From UMGS1613 sp963616135 (GTDB lineage: Bacteria; Bacillota_I; Bacilli_A; RF39; UBA660), in assembly GCA_963616135.1 (NCBI GenBank), contig CAVEJT010000039.1, forward strand, positions 1 to 7,513: a stretch of 7,513 bases of DNA, in the 5' to 3' direction. Positions 6,542 through 7,513 of this stretch are shown piece after piece. Each line of letters opens with the position of its first letter. Within the stretch, counting starts at the first letter, position 1. The position numbers and the translations under genes are program-made. A model generated the notes under the pieces. That model was not told where the DNA came from. It was given only the letters and a program-made list of their open reading frames with translations, and did no database searches.

Positions 6542-7513
6542 TTAAGATAGTTTAGACTTTAAAACTTCTATTACTGGACGAATACCACCAAAACTTTTAT
6601 CTACAAAACCTCCACTTATATCACCGTCTCTACTCACATACCATGCACTACGACCATCATTAGCAGCGGCCGAAGCAGTCCAATATCCAGTACTTGAATC
6701 TGAATCACCATTATTTAAACATCCATAGTTTGTACATGATTGTGTTCTATCATATAACCATCCATAATTAAATCCTGTTGTACTTTTTTCTTCTGTTTTT
6801 GTATCAAAATAATAACCATATGCTGTAATCTCATTCCATGATGTATTACCTACAATTTGTGCGATTTCATTTGCTGTGATTATTCTTGCTTTATAATTGC
6901 TATAATCTATTTGATATTGTGCAAGTCCTTCACCTAAATTTATTGAATAGTTTGTTGATGTCTCTGTGCCTTGCCAATCTTTTGTATCTTCATTTAATTT
7001 ATTTAAAAATTCCTCACTTGGTCCATTTATATTACTTTCACTTAAATACCAATGAAATCGTGCTGTAGTATTATGATCTAATAAAAGATTTAACGTATCT
7101 CCTCCATCATCATTAAATGCATAGAATTTCATACATCCATTCTTTACTCCTGTATTACTTTGTGTTTCTGTATAATTATCACATTTTTCTCCTGTATCTA
7201 CATTAAAGTATACAACCTCTCCATTTGTGTATGTTTTGTTATTTGTATCTTCATCTTTTCCGTATGTATATTCTGTTACTTTTCCATTTACTTTACAACT
7301 TTTTAATGATACTTCTCCATTATTTGTTATATTTACTTCACATACTACTTTGGATCCATCATAATCTACTTTGAGTGTTGTATTACCTTGTTTTAATGTT
7401 TTACCATCCGTAGTCGTATACTTTCCACTTGGTAACGTTTCCCCATTTAGTTGTGCTTTTGCTACTGCTTGTTCTACCGCACTTCCATATAGTTCTATAC
7501 TTCTTTTATTACT
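6542..7513 (-). CDS. Pseudopilin-like surface protein with C-terminal lectin-like domain, 5' end cut by the window
   Basis: The frame is open without a stop from the right edge, giving at least 323 residues. The ATG at 7132 (codon 128) is internal. Visible residues begin SNKRSIELYGSAVEQAVAKA (1-20), the type that follows the hydrophobic N-terminal helix of type II secretion/type IV pilin-like proteins. That helix and the prepilin cleavage site would lie outside the window. PSGKYTTTDGKTL (28-40) and a short beta-rich domain with C58 and C73 follow. The distal part has HNTTARFHWYL (147-157), ARIITANEIAQI (209-220), SCTNYGC (259-265), then GYWTASAAANDG (276-287), SAWYV (289-293) and GIRPVIEV (310-317). 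The last set resembles C-type-lectin-like or DUF6273-type surface domains, with binding partner unknown. It is Thr/Asn-rich and likely exported. The assignment of the pilin part rests on recalled similarity. Confidence 0.75.
   Translation of the reverse strand, partial: SNKRSIELYGSAVEQAVAKAQLNGETLPSGKYTTTDGKTLKQGNTTLKVDYDGSKVVCEVNITNNGEVSLKSCKVNGKVTEYTYGKDEDTNNKTYTNGEVVYFNVDTGEKCDNYTETQSNTGVKNGCMKFYAFNDDGGDTLNLLLDHNTTARFHWYLSESNINGPSEEFLNKLNEDTKDWQGTETSTNYSINLGEGLAQYQIDYSNYKARIITANEIAQIVGNTSWNEITAYGYYFDTKTEEKSTTGFNYGWLYDRTQSCTNYGCLNNGDSDSSTGYWTASAAANDGRSAWYVSRDGDISGGFVDKSFGGIRPVIEVLKSKLS

Noticed and set aside
6886..7068. Plus-strand open frame of 60 codons
   Set aside because: It is antisense to the surface-protein gene and its Leu/Tyr/His-rich translation looks like a shadow of the Asn/Lys/Gln-rich sense strand.
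7130..7132. ATG at codon 128 taken as the start of a 196-residue protein
   Set aside because: The frame continues open to the window edge with protein-like sequence, and no ribosome binding site was found just before this ATG (upstream minus-strand bases read AAGAATGGATGT).
1..7513. tRNA, rRNA, CRISPR arrays or tandem repeats
   Set aside because: No cloverleaf-like stretch, regularly spaced repeat or rRNA-like segment was seen. All gaps between genes are under 90 bases and are accounted for by promoters and terminators.

Overview
The window is AT-rich and every supported gene lies on the minus strand, so transcription runs from right to left. The standard code fits: Trp is written TGG, and TGA works as a stop inside ATGA overlaps. 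The gene content and low GC suggest a low-GC Firmicute-like bacterium, probably one of the small-genome gut lineages near Bacilli/Mollicutes (RF39-type). That placement is inference, resting mostly on the pilin-like surface protein and on recollection of the gene families.

Layout in the direction of transcription. (1) 7513-6542: a surface protein cut by the window edge. It is a pseudopilin-like stem joined to a C-terminal domain with a lectin-like YW...AWYV...GIRPVI signature. It is followed by a weak hairpin terminator. (2) 6459-4223: proS (prolyl-tRNA synthetase) and frr (ribosome recycling factor), overlapping by one base. They have an extended -10 promoter just upstream and a terminator whose first arm lies inside the last codons of frr. 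(3) 4155-83: a tight second operon with its own extended -10 promoter. It encodes an AI-2E/PerM-family membrane protein, an unassigned P-loop (deoxy)nucleotide-kinase-like protein, cmk (cytidylate kinase) and a short-form alaS (alanyl-tRNA synthetase). Its genes overlap by 4, 8 and 4 bases, which suggests translational coupling. A hairpin terminator overlaps the alaS stop codon. (4) 1-54: a sequence resembling the terminal inverted repeat of an IS256-family insertion sequence, whose body would lie to the left of the window.

The two operons supply translation (charging of Pro and Ala tRNAs, ribosome recycling) and nucleotide precursors (CMP/dCMP phosphorylation and perhaps another monophosphate kinase). 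Three points stand out. AlaS lacks both the beta-barrel that normally precedes the editing core and the whole C-terminal C-Ala region. Both promoters place the predicted transcription start almost on the Shine-Dalgarno. The surface protein reads open about 380 bases upstream of its first internal ATG, so it is a truncated long gene rather than a 196-residue protein. No wholly new defence or mobile system is visible.
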